DNA from: Madurella fahalii
Lineage: Eukaryota > Ascomycota > Sordariomycetes > Sordariales
Direction of reading: 5' to 3'
NCBI GenBank assembly: GCA_029876055.1
Contig: CM056876.1
Span: forward strand, 620,001 to 684,000
DNA length: 64,000 bases
Of this stretch, positions 44,375-54,771 are shown in pieces (the stretch's first letter is position 1; every line of letters begins with the position of its first letter). The notes below the pieces were generated by a model. The model was given only the letters and a program-made list of their open reading frames with translations, was not told the origin of the DNA and did not search any database. The position numbers and the translations under genes are program-made.

Positions 44375-44554
44375 CGGTTTGCTTGCGAGACTTGTGGTAT
44401 AACCATGAGTCGCAAACGAGACCTTAAAAGACATAGGCATACTACCCACGATAGAATACAAATATTCCACTGCCCTTACGGGTGCCGCCGGACCTGGCAT
44501 CGGAAGGACAAATTTCGCGAATATATGCTCAAAATGCATAGAGTCCAAGGTTGA
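44375..44554 (+). pseudogene. C-terminal zinc fingers cut off by a TAG
   Basis: In frame with exon 3 and directly after the stop, this reads RFACETCGITMSRKRDLKRH ... H and then CPYGCRRTWHRKDKFREYML ... H, two good C2H2 fingers, ending TGA at 44552-44554. The stop could be CAG to TAG or TGG to TAG, both transition changes. The sequence is otherwise intact, so the loss is recent, unless readthrough or an unseen splice event bypasses the stop. Confidence 0.7.
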
Positions 44555-44695
44555 CTGGGCTCGGCTACAGAGAACTAGCTAAATAGGTCTTGATACCGGA
44601 GAATCTGTTAGCAGTAGTAGCTAGGTTATTTATTTATATTTTCCTTTTAAGAACCTATTATAATCTTGTAACTGAGGATTTTAACCTTGGATATA

Positions 44696-46559
44696 ACGTA
44701 TATTATAAGCGAGCTGACCATATAAGCGAGCTGACCACTTCCCACCGCGACGCGTCTCCCTTACACAAAATACCAAATTTCTTTACAACTAACAATAGCA
44801 ATATCTTCGTACGAAGCTAAGATAAACCTAGCCATCGACGCTCTCAAAAACAATCCGAAACTTAGTATCTGAGCTGCAGTAAAGATCTATGGGGTCAACA
44901 AAACCACTCTTCGAAGCCGACGTAAGGGTATACCTATACGACAAGATGCTCGACCCAACTTATAGAAACTTACGGATCTGGAGGAGCGTACGATTATTTA
45001 GTATATAACTGAGTTATGTATACGCGCATTTCCTCCTCGGCTTCGTTTTATAGAAGATATGGTCAACCGATTGCTACGCGAACGTGATGCGCCCCTTGTC
45101 GGTAAGCTCTAGGCTCACAACTTCGTCAAACGCTAACCAGAACTCCGGACGCGTTTTACACGTAGATACAACTACCAGAGGACTAAATACGAAGATCCTA
45201 AAGTTATTTGCGAGTAGTTTATACTTGTATATAATACTAAAGCCAAATACAGTATCCTCGATAAAGATATATACAACTTTGATGAGACCAGGTTTCTGAT
45301 AGGTGTAATTACTACTAGTATAGTTATTACCACCTCCGATAGCTATAGGAAAGCTAAAAAAGTTCAGCCTAGTAATTACGAGTAGGCTATAGTTATCTAA
45401 GGAGTAAATGCTTAAGGCTAGGCTATCTTACTATTTATCCTTTTAAAAAGGAAATACTATTAAGAAAGTTAGTATCGAGAATACAATCTTCTAACTACCT
45501 AGTATATCAGTATAACCGATAATAGCTGGACTACCAATAAGAAAGGCCTAGATTGGATTCGGTATTTCGATTTTTATATAACATCTCGTACCGAAGGCAA
45601 ATACCAGCTCCTAGTTCTCGATAGCTACGAGAGCTACTATTCTAACCAATTCGAGGCCTACTGCTAGGAATATAATATCATTATACTTTATATACCTCTA
45701 CACTCTTCGTATCTAGTCCAACCATTAGATGTTAGTTGTTTTGGACTGTTGAAGAGGGCTTACGGCTACTAAATCGAGGAATATATATATATATATATAT
45801 AATATATATATTACTAAATTGGAATTCCTTTATATGTTTAGAGTAGCGTTTTTTACTTCTTTTACTGAGAAGAATATCCAAAGAGCCTTTATCGGAGCAG
45901 GTCTTGTGCTATATAATCTAGAAAGGGTCATTTCCAAAATGGATATACGTCTCCGAACCCCAACTCTACCAATCTCATAGCTAGATACGGCACTACCTTA
46001 GCAATCTCAAATACTACAAAACCCCTGAGAGGCTACTTTACAGAAAAACTTTATTAAAGGCCGGATATCCAACTACTAAGGCAGTTCTCCGACACCTATA
46101 CTAGCTACCGTAGACCAATTAGCCAAAGGTACGATGGCTGTAATACACGAAGTGGCTCTTTTATGTATAGAGGTCTCGGTACTGCGAAAGGCTAATGAGG
46201 GGCTTAGTAAACGACGGAGAGCCAAAAAAACACATATACAGCTTGGAGGGTCTTTTACCGTATAAGAGACACAGGATCTACTGGATCAAAAGGCTGCAGA
46301 TAAGCAGGTAATCCGCAAAAGACGACAAGATAGTAGTAGTATAAGGGGGTCTACTACGAAGATTCGGTGCTGTAGTACGTACGGCAAGCCCGGTCATAAT
46401 GTACGTACGTGTCAGAAGGCTGGAGAATCGTCCGATTCATCTATTTCTGGTTCAGTTATTGTTATTTCCTAGTGGTGGTGTTGTAATTGAGGATAGTAGT
46501 GGTGAGGTAGTGGAAAGTGGTCAGCTCGCTTATATGGTCAGCTCGCTTATAATATACGT
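44696..46559 (+). mobile_element. pogo/Fot1-like transposon, copy 3
   Basis: 1864 bp with TA at 44694-44695 and 46560-46561. Ends are ACGTATATTATAAGCGAGCTG, inverted at the right end. The subterminal motif ATAAGCGAGCTGACCA occurs twice at each end in direct order. Strongly AT-rich and RIP-damaged. Confidence 0.9.
44780..46470 (+). pseudogene. pogo-like transposase of copy 3
   Basis: Readable pieces in order: INLAIDALKNNPKLS and AAVKIYGVNKTTLRSRRKG (helix-turn-helix), DIYNFDETRFLIGVITTS (first catalytic Asp), DNSWTTNKKGLDWI, LLVLDSYESYYSNQFE (second Asp) and LHSSYLVQPLDVSCFGLLKRAYGY, and at the end a zinc-knuckle remnant CCSTYGKPGHNVRTC. Numerous TAG codons, several at Trp positions, kill the gene. 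Confidence 0.8.
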
Positions 46560-46561
46560 TA

Positions 46562-48074
46562 TATATTCTTAGTGAAAGTGCTATCTATAGAACATCGGCG
46601 AGTTTTTTTAGACAAGTGTCTTGAAAGGTAGAGGGTATAGCTTTAACTTACTAATCGATCTGGACTATGTTCTTAGACGAGTGTTCTTGCTAGAATAATA
46701 TTTCGAATCTGACTGCCTAGGTATTTCGTTTTCTATCTAAGAAGCTCGATAAGTAGTTTGTTAGCTGTACTATATAAAGGCAAATATTGAGTTAGGGAAA
46801 ACTGGCCCTAGGGATCTTCGGCTCTCTAGTCAGAGGGAGGCACTTGCATGGACGACGCTCTGGGAGCTGGATCTTGCGTGGGGACCCATTTTTAATTGCC
46901 ACCCTAAGTAGGGCCGTCTGGGCCAACGTTCCTTAGATAGGACATACACAATTACACACCCTCTTTCGCATCGATTGCAGGCTCAACTTGAGAGCTATCT
47001 GTGCGTGCGAAGTGGTTTCTGCACCATTTCACTATGCCAAGCTCTATGCTGTACAACCTGTACTAATAGGAGTAGTCCTTTTATTCATACGTACTGTGAA
47101 ATTAGTGGAAATTACTAATTGCTCTGCGCTTGGGTCCGGGGTGTTGCTCGATAATTAACGTCTGCTTAAACGGGGTGTCTTCATGCTGGGGGGCGATTAC
47201 CCCGGGTCGCGCTAGGCTTTAGTGATGATCCTGATCGGAAAATCTCTCCCAGCAGCTTGGGAAGCTAATTACACTAAGGGGACTTCGCAAGGGGGTATTG
47301 CTTTTGCCCGCGCACAGGACGAGGACAGATCGGAGCGAGAGCCAACGAACCTTCCTTTTCTAAGACTACAGTACAGACTCTGTAAAACCGAAAGCCCTTA
47401 GGTACAGAATAAGAGACAGGGCGAATAATTTATCAGCGTCCTAGAACCTCAATCCCACGCCTCCGTGCTTGTTTGGTTAGTACTCTTATGTTCGTTACAC
47501 GCCACCTATTTTGCAATCAAGACATTTTGGTTCAGCAGCCCAGCATAAAAGTTGCTGTATGTCTCAATTCATTCGGAAAGAGGGATGTGCAACACATTAT
47601 CGCCGTATGTGGAGACCTCCGCAGCCTTGGCAGAACGCCGACGGAGGAGTGTCACCGATGGCGTTGAGCTAGCGCGAGAGGCGACGTTATCGGTGAGAGG
47701 TTTGGCCCGCAACTGTTCTTTTTATACCCACACCGGAGAAAGCCATCAATGTGCTGGAGGGGCTGTCCCCGGGGCGCTGCGCATAAAATCCGTCTCGGGA
47801 CCTTTGCTTCTTTCAGCGTGGTGAGTGCTCCTAAGTTTCCATTGGACCGATGGATGCGCTACCGCGACCTCAGTCCTCTTGCGAAACTCCTCCAAGAATC
47901 GCCACAAACATGTAAGCAGCACGATAAGAAGCAGGCCGGGTCCCACGGCGAGCTGCCCTGACTCTCCACCCTTGGCTTCTCCAGTCTTTCCTCTCCGGGC
48001 CTAAACCGATCGGACGCACTCCCTGGCCCTTTACCCGGCGCTTGCACCGTCTCCTTCTACACACGGCCGTGACT
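46562..48074. other. Gene-free stretch with one truncated solo LTR
   Basis: Contains the inverted family C LTR at 46788-47031. The rest (47032-48074) has ordinary composition and no supported gene; frames of 60-90 codons around 47473-47960 lack motifs. The right end is the leader of the 7-TM gene. Confidence 0.5.
46788..47031. repeat. Solo LTR, family C, inverted and internally deleted
   Basis: 244 bp from TGAGTTAGGGAAAACTGG to TTTCTGCACCATTTCA, the reverse complement of the ends of 50344-50757. Flanks do not give a clear duplication. Confidence 0.65.
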
Positions 48075-49390
48075 ATGCAAACTAGCAATTCGACCTTGGC
48101 GCTAGACCCGGCTCGCCGGCATGAGTCCCGGGCCTACCAGCTCACCACGGCCGTCATCGTCTGCCCGATCTTTGCCGCTATCTTGACAGCACTGCGCATC
48201 TACACGCGGCTTGTCCTTATCAAGCAGCATTTCTGGGAAGATTTTATCATTGTTGTTGCTATGGTACGTGAAACTCCTCGGCCCGATGTTCTGTTCCGTC
48301 CCTGACATGTGCAGGTCTGCTCCGTGATCATGTCCGTGTCGAATCAATTGGGTATGTTGGTTGAATCTCCTCTGGCCACCTCTCTGAAGATTGGAGACTG
48401 CTTCTGACCGCTTTGTAGCTGTTTTGTACGGCAGTGGAAGACATTTTGAAACCATCACTCGCACCGAATTCGTCGAGTTCCTCAAGGTACGTATTGTGGA
48501 ATGCTTTCGTGCTTCCTTTACATCCTCCCTCACCTTGAGCATGCCTAAACCAGTCTCTAGGTCGGCATCGCCATCGCCCAATTATATTCTTTGTGCCATT
48601 TATTCCTCAAGCTGTCCATTCTGCTTCAATATGTCCGCATCAGCGTCATGCCTTCTGAAAGGCGCCTCTGTCAAGCCCTCATTGCCCTCTTGTGTACGGG
48701 GTATATTACATTCATTCTCCTGCGTATGGTCCGCTGCATTCCCTTTGCGGCCCAATGGGACCGGGGAATTCCGGGAGCGCGATGTTTCTTCAACACTACT
48801 TGGTTCTTCTTCGCATCCCAGGCTTGGAATATGGTCATGGACTTCGTCATCCTCGTCCTCCCGCTCTACCTTCTCCGACATTCAAACGCACCATTAATAC
48901 AACGGGTGCTTATCGGTATTGTCTTGGCTTTTGGCGGGTCGTAAGTCTTCTCCCTCCCGTGACTGTTTACTCAGTCACTTACATGTCTCTTAGGGCCTGT
49001 GTCGTCTCTGCTCTCCGACTCAGGACGCTACACCCCTCGACTACCTCAGCCGACCCTTCCTGGGACAAGGTTCCCAGCGCGATATACGCCCTGATCGAAA
49101 TCAATGTTGGCATTTGCTGCGCATCTGTTGTCACTCTGAGGCCGCTTTTCTACCGCCTGAGGCAGCCATTCTCCAATGTTAGCAGCTCCCGACAGACTCA
49201 AATAAGTCTACCGCAGGACCCAGTTCGCCGCCGTCGTCGTAGCAACGACCTAGTACTGGAGACCGGATGTACTACACGAACTGACAGCGAAGGTCATGCA
49301 GTTGAGCTTGGGGGGATGGCCCGGATCCACAGCGGTTTCTCAAGCTCGGTTACGGAGAGCACACATAAGACGGGTGAGCCCGATGCATAA
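48075..49390 (+). CDS. Fungal 7-TM rhodopsin-like integral membrane protein, five exons
   Basis: Exons 48075-48263, 48315-48351, 48419-48486, 48561-48940 and 48994-49390 give 356 residues; all introns are 51-74 nt with GTACGT, GTATGT, GTACGT and GTAAGT donors and keep frame. Membrane helices: LTTAVIVCPIFAAILTALRI, FIIVVAMVCSVIMSV, VGIAIAQLYSLCHLFLKLSI, LCQALIALLCTGYITFILLR, FFASQAWNMVMDFVILVLPL, VLIGIVLAFGGSACVVSALR and YALIEINVGICCASVVTLRP. Family marks of the fungal rhodopsin-like domain are RIYTRLVL-x5-FWEDFII in helix 1-2, the conserved WNMVMDFVILVLPL, and SAIYALIEINVGICCASVVTLRPLF in helix 7. The cytoplasmic tail is Ser- and Arg-rich. These proteins (relatives of PTH11-type receptors) have mostly unknown ligands; this one lacks an N-terminal CFEM domain. 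Confidence 0.9.
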
Positions 49391-50343
49391 AGTTTCCGGA
49401 TGTCTGCGAGACTCCTAGCACCAAACTGACACGGAAACTGTTAGACGCCCCCTAAATATTGTGTTGGGTTTATGTCTTGTGTTGTAATTACTGTACCCTT
49501 CTTATATCCGTTTCGCCTCTGTTGTTTCTCTTACGTATAAGTATGGGGAACGTTAGGAAGCTAATATATGGGCTCCTTCCCTCGCCCAGTACCTCGATCA
49601 AAGTCCGTCTGGTTGACAACTTGGGTCTCCATAATTTCAGTGCCTCTTCGTCCGTCAACTTGGGATTACCCCCCGCGTAGGTGCCACCTGCAGCGGATCG
49701 GGCGTGTAGACAACCGGCCACTTAGGGATAGCGCAGAGCTGCTTCGCGGATGTTAGCATGCAAGGATAAGACAGCCAGTTCGGCGGACTTAAAACGTACA
49801 TTCAGCCCCTACCGTCGATTACGCCGTGTCCATGCGTCCCGGCCCATCCAGTTCACAACGTCAGCCCTGCGTGTTGGTAGTCGATAATCTCGTTCACGAT
49901 AGTGTCCTACATTGTGTACCTCGGTTTATTACTGAGATAATTGCTCGTATGCCTTTCGCTACATTCGAACAAGTCCCATTCCCAGCTGCAGAGCTTCTTC
50001 CTAACGGCCTTCATTGCGTAATAAAAGCAGTCTTTCTAATCACTCAGATGTGTTGGAGTCGACTAGCATCGTATACATGGAGGAGCATCGGTAGACGGCC
50101 TGCTCCTTTAGTGAGCTAAACCTGTCAGGGTCGGAAAGCTGGTACTCAACGTAGACGGAGAGAATAGCGTAGGAAGCTCGTAGACTCTGGTGATAATTAC
50201 GTTTTATCCTTCTTCGGCCCTATAGTTGTATCCGAGTGCTATAACAATTATATATCTACTTTAGTGGTCTAAAGTAGCTAACATCAAGTGGCTAGAGATA
50301 GTAGGTAGAATGTAGAGATATGTAAAGTATAATAATATTATAC
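49391..50343. other. Gene-free stretch
   Basis: 3' region of the 7-TM gene, then increasingly AT-rich sequence up to the family C LTR. No gene supported. Confidence 0.5.
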
Positions 50344-50757
50344 TGAAATGGTGCAGAAACACACATCTACACCCACATACCCACCAAGAACAAGGGGGAG
50401 GGCAAAGACGGCCAAATGCCCGACAGACAAGATAGACAAGACAGGCCAGGCGACACCACCATAAATCGGGTCCCTGCAGCCTAAGCAAGGTCAAAACAAC
50501 ATGTGCAGATAGAGTTCCCTCTGATCAGAGGGAGATCGCTTTGCACGCAAGGAGAGCTCGTCAATTGAGCTGGCAACAAGTGTGAAGAAAAGTACTGAAT
50601 GATTGTCCTGTCTAAGGAGCAATTGCCAGGACGGCTCTACTTATGGTGCGAAAGAAAAATAGGTCCACGGCAAGTTCCAGCCTCCGGGGCACCATCCTAG
50701 CAACTGTGTCCTCTGATCAGAGGGACCCTGCCCTCTGGGGACTATTTTCCCCAACTC
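50344..50757. repeat. Solo LTR, family C
   Basis: 414 bp starting TGAAATGGTGCAGAAAC and ending CCCCAACTCA; ATAC on both sides (50340-50343 and 50758-50761). Contains CCCTCTGATCAGAGGGA twice in full or part. Confidence 0.75.
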
Positions 50758-50959
50758 AATACTTCTAATAGTAGAGCTAGAATTTAGTTAAGTAGTAGCT
50801 TTTAACTATAGCTATTAATAATTAATAACCAAGATTTAACATACCTTATCAACAAAAGTACTATATTACCGAAAGTTCTACTAATCTTACTAAAACACGT
50901 CTTAAACCTTTTATCCTACTTTCTATCACAACATATTATACAGCAAAAAAACGACGAAG

Positions 50960-51266
50960 CTTAAATGCAATTAGCTCTTCAGGCAATACAAAAAGACTGG
51001 AAATTAAGTTTGAAAGCTATAGCTAGGATCTACTCTGTCAATTACTAAAAACTTAGTTGCTGTCAATATAGCTAGCAATCTCAATGCGATATTTCTACTA
51101 ACGTATAGAAATTAACTAGCTTAGAAGAGTCTGTCATTATTTAGTATATTAATAACTTAGATTCTAAAGGACTTCCTTCCTGCTTATCAGGTATAGAAGG
51201 TATAATGAACCGATTACTTACTGAATACAATATAGGATATATTAGCATGCTCTAGATATATTACTT
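50960..51266 (+). pseudogene. Divergent pogo-like transposase, N-terminal fragment
   Basis: Reads MQLALQAIQKDWKLSLKAIA, RIYSVNY, KLTSLEESVII, YINNLDSKGLPSCLSGIEGI and MNRLLTEYN, the DNA-binding half of a pogo-like transposase, with TAG codons. It is cut at 51267 by the hAT-like element and seems to continue at 54772. No terminal repeats were found for it. Confidence 0.65.
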
Positions 51267-51664
51267 CATTAAATGAGAGAGTCTCTTTGGACTATGAGAA
51301 GTGTTTCACTGTACTATGACCCCACTTTAAACTTCTATATATATCCCTAATCTTAACATGTACCCATTAAAGATAGACATGACAATTGACGCAAGACTCC
51401 CATTTCACTGCAAAAAGCCTACCAAATACTGCAATTGCAATTGACGTTGTGTCAGGTGCAGGAGGGTGTCAGGTGCAGGCGGGGCACTGCCAGGGTCAGG
51501 GGCCTATAAATTACCGGCTTCGCCGGAAGTTTTGGAACGTTCAGAGTTCAACACTGTCACCTACCACCTCCTTAGAAGCGATAGCTGCGCAGACGCCGCT
51601 CCTTCAATGCGAATCATCCTTTCACTCTCCTTTTCTCACAGCAATCCCAATTTTCGATCTGACA

Positions 51665-51675
51665 CGTTGAACTCT
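51665..51675 (+). other. Primer-binding site of the pol-less LTR element
   Basis: C-GTTGAACTCT follows the 5' LTR; GTTGAACTCT is the exact complement of AGAGTTCAAC in the LTR, which begins about 38 nt after the T of TATAAAT. This fits self-priming. Confidence 0.6.
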
Positions 51676-52346
51676 CTACCCTTAGGGCGGGGGACCGTTA
51701 GGAGATTCGCCGAAGGAGCGTACAGCTTACGAACAGCGACTCCCTAGCTCAGAAGCTATCGCAGACGCTATACAGCACAGTCCCTGCAACTGTTCTTCGC
51801 TTCTACTGCCTCTAGCACTACGATCTTCGCTTCTCCTAAGCACCTCAGTTGCAGCGAGCGAGGAAGTTAAACCACTTCGAAGATTCGGCTAGCCTACTGA
51901 GTGTCAAGATGACGTTATTCGCAAAGTTCAGCTACCAAGCTACGCAGCTACCCCGCACGCGCTAGGACCACGCAAAAATGCAAGAGAAGAAAGATGACGT
52001 AATGTAAGAAGCAGTTCCTTCAATCGTCGAGTGACGTACTATTTAGTCAGGCCTGACTACTTTCTGTTTCGATTGTCCAAGTGCTTGCAACAGGGCAGTA
52101 TACTGCCTATGATTAGCTTACGTCTAGGAGCTACGTTATCGCTGCTTAAGAGCCGCGAGAAGTCCTGTGTAGGAGGGAGCCCCTCTACTAGGCAATTGGT
52201 TTTGCTGCTTGAGAGCCGCAAGAAGTCCTGTGCAGGAGGGAGCCCCTCTGCTAGGCAGGATTGAGTTCGCTGCTTGAGAGCTGCGAGAAATCCTTGAGAG
52301 CTGCAAGAAGTCCTATAGAGGGAGACCCTCTATTAGGCAAGATCTG

Positions 52347-53580
52347 CTGGGCCGTTGGGGTAGCTCTAGCGCTTAAAAGGTGCAGCGCTTAAAAGGCGTT
52401 AAAAAGAGCAATCGGTCAACGAGTCTATTGGGTAAGCGTGAGCCCAGCGCTTACCGCCGTCAAGCAACCCTGGAGGAACGAGATAGGGGGCAGCGAGGGC
52501 AACCGGGAGCTCTGCTGTGGAGGAGCGTGGGCGCTACAAAAGAGCGTTTGGGTCCTGAGAGACAACGCGTGAGTAGGCCTGCTCTTAAGCAGTATCTCTG
52601 TTCGGTGGGCCTGTACGCGGGAGCCAGGGAGGCGCAAGCGCTCGCCTGGAAGGGACCTTTGCCGGGCCGTTGAGGTAGCTCTGGCGCTTGCCAGGCGTAG
52701 CGCTCGGAAGGCGTTATAAAGGAGCAATCAGTCAACGAGCCCATTGGGTAAGTGTAAGCCCAGCACTTACCGCCGTCAGGCAACTTGGGGGATACGAGAT
52801 AGGGGGCAGCGAGGGCAACCGGGAGCTCTGCTGTGGAGGAGCGTGGGCGCTGCAAAAGAGCGTTGGTCTTGTACGACAACGCGTGAGTAGGCCTGCTCTT
52901 AAGCAGTATCTCTGTTCGGTGGGCCTGTACGCGGGAGCTAGGAAGACGCAAGCACTTGCCTAGAAGGAACCTCTGCCGGGCCGTTAGGGTAGCTCTAGCG
53001 CTTGTCAGGCGCAGCGCTCGGAAGGCGTTATAAAGGAGCAATCGGTCAATGAGCCCATTGGGTAAGCGTGAGTCTAGCGCTTACCGCCGTCAGGCAGCTC
53101 GGGAGGTGCGAGATAAGGGGGTAGCAATACCTAGCCAGTCTGCGGCACGGGAGGGGCAGCGAGGGCAACTAGGAGCTCTGCTGTGGAGGAGCGTGGGCGC
53201 TGCAAAAGAGCGTTGATCTTGTACGATAACGCGTGAGTAGGCCTGCTCTTAAGCAGTATCTCTGTTCGGTGGGCCTGTACGCGGGAGCCAGGGAGGCGCA
53301 AGCGCTCGCCTGGAAGGGACCTCTGCCGGGCCGTTAGGGTAGCTCTAGCGCTTGTCAGGCGCAGCGCTCGGAAGGCGTTATAAAGGAGCAATCGGTCAAC
53401 GAGCCCATTGGGTAAGCGTGAGTCTAGCGCTTACCGCCGTCAGGCAGCTCGGGAGGTGCGAGATAAGGGGGTAGCAATACCTAGCCAGTCTGCGGCACGG
53501 GAGGGGCAGCGAGGGCAACTAGGAGCTCTGCTGTGGAGGAGCGTGGGCGCTGCAAAAGAGCGTTGGTCTTCTGAGACAAC
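52347..53580 (+). repeat. Tandem repeat of 300-350 bp, about 3.7 copies
   Basis: Units begin GGGCCGTT(G/A)-GGTAGCTCT near 52350, 52672, 52976 and 53329. They differ by small insertions (a 47-bp piece with AATACCTAGCCAGTCTGCGG is in the last two only). Long frames on both strands repeat with the unit and are not genes. Confidence 0.85.
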
Positions 53581-53652
53581 ACTGCCTGCAACTGATTTCG
53601 CCAGCCAGCAATTCAGAGTACGGGTTCCAGGAGGAACCCTAGGGAAGGGGAG

Positions 53653-54110
53653 GTAGTCAGTCGGTTCGATTCAGTCTTCGAGAAAGCCAGTCAGTTCGAT
53701 TCAGTCTTCGAGAAAGTCAGTCAGTTCGATTCAGTCTTCGAGAAAGTCAGTCGGTTCGATTCAGTCTTCGAGAATTCATTGCAGCTACGGTAACGCAGTC
53801 AAAAAAAACCTTTTACGCAGTTGCAGAGGGCAGTCAGTCAGTTCGATTCGGTCTTTAAGGGAGAGTCAGTCAGCTCGCTGCAGTCAGCGATTCAGCCTTC
53901 GAGAGTCAGTCAGTTCGTTGCAGCTACAGTTACGCAGTCAAAAAGCACCTTTTACGCAGTTGCGGATGGCAGTCAGTCAGTTCGATTCGGCCTTCGAGGG
54001 AGAGTCAGTCAGCTCGCTGCAGTCAGCGATTCAGCCTTCGAGTCAGTCAGTTCGTTGCAGCTACGGTCGCGCAGTCAAGGAGCACCTGTTACGCAGCTAG
54101 CTAGTCGAAG
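53653..54110 (+). repeat. GTCAGTCAGTTCG tandem repeats
   Basis: Four units of 31 bp (53653-53780), then about three longer units of some 110-120 bp that contain the same core plus TTACGCAGT pieces. Confidence 0.85.
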
Positions 54111-54578
54111 AGAGCTCTGTACGGGTTCCAGGAGGAACCCAAGCAAGGGGGAGTACCTTGTCAGGTGCAGGAGGGTGTCAGGTGCAGGCGGGGCACTGCC
54201 AGGGTCAGGGGCCTATAAATTACCGGCTTCGCCGGAAGTTTTGGAACGTTCAGAGTTCAACACTGTCACCTACCACCTCCTTAGAAGCGATAGCTGCGCA
54301 GACGCCGCTCCTTCAATGCGAATCATCCTTTCACTCTCCTTTTCTCACAGCAATCCCAATTTTCGATCTGACACGTTGTCAAAGTACTCAATTCGTCTCA
54401 ATTCGTTGATATCTTACAAGGCCCAAATAGACGCTGTTTTCCCACAGTTTGACGGCCCAGTTATCTATCTGCCTGTCCATCTGCCTGTCCATCTGACTAA
54501 GCGCCTACCCTGCTTCCACGCTCTCTACCACGCCCTCGTCGCGATCGTTGTGGTGCCGCTTGACTAGCGATACCCCTC

Positions 54579-54614
54579 GTTGTTGTTGTCGTTGTTGTTG
54601 TCGTTGTTGTTGTC
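54579..54614. repeat. GTT/GTC trinucleotide microsatellite
   Basis: Three blocks of TTGTTGTTG separated by TCG, in the right part of the hAT-like element. Confidence 0.85.
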
Positions 54615-54771
54615 TTTCTACGCGAGTAGGCATCTTGCGTCGACTGTCGTGTCCATCCACACGGGCGCGCATTAGGGTCAGGGTTATATGTTGTGTGCAC
54701 GGACTATTCGAAGTGGGGTCATAGTATAGTGAGACACTTCTCATAGTCCAAAGAGACCCTCTCCATTAAAT

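Larger units (their letters stand above)
51450..54373 (+). mobile_element. Pol-less LTR retrotransposon filled with tandem repeats (LARD/TRIM-like)
   Basis: 2924 bp with two 215-bp LTRs (51450-51664 and 54159-54373) that look identical by eye, starting TGTCAGGTGCAGGAGGG and ending CGATCTGACA; CGTTG flanks both sides (51445-51449 and 54374-54378). A polypurine stretch (AAGCAAGGGGGAG) precedes the 3' LTR. The inside has no gag or pol motif and consists mostly of a 300-350-bp repeat (about 3.7 copies) and 31-bp and about 120-bp GTCAGTCAGTTCG repeats. High GC and identical LTRs mean recent insertion without RIP. A helper element is needed; none with this LTR is in the window. Confidence 0.85.
51275..54763. 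mobile_element. hAT-like non-autonomous transposon carrying an LTR element
   Basis: Terminal inverted repeats of about 50 bp: the left starts GAGAGAGTCTCTTTGGACTA and the right, inverted, GAGAGGGTCTCTTTGGACTA. The 8-bp CATTAAAT is repeated exactly at 51267-51274 and 54764-54771, the duplication length of hAT elements. Without the LTR element inside (51450-54373 plus its 5-bp duplication) it is only about 560 bp and has no transposase, so it is a MITE-like passenger. It lies within a pogo-like gene. Confidence 0.75.

Noticed and set aside
52425..53391. Repeated minus-strand frames starting MLLYNAFRALRL
   Set aside because: They repeat with the tandem unit, cross unit borders and have no homology I recognise, so they are not genes.
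52347..54110. Possible CRISPR-like array
   Set aside because: Repeats are direct tandem units without unique spacers, in eukaryotic DNA inside an LTR element.
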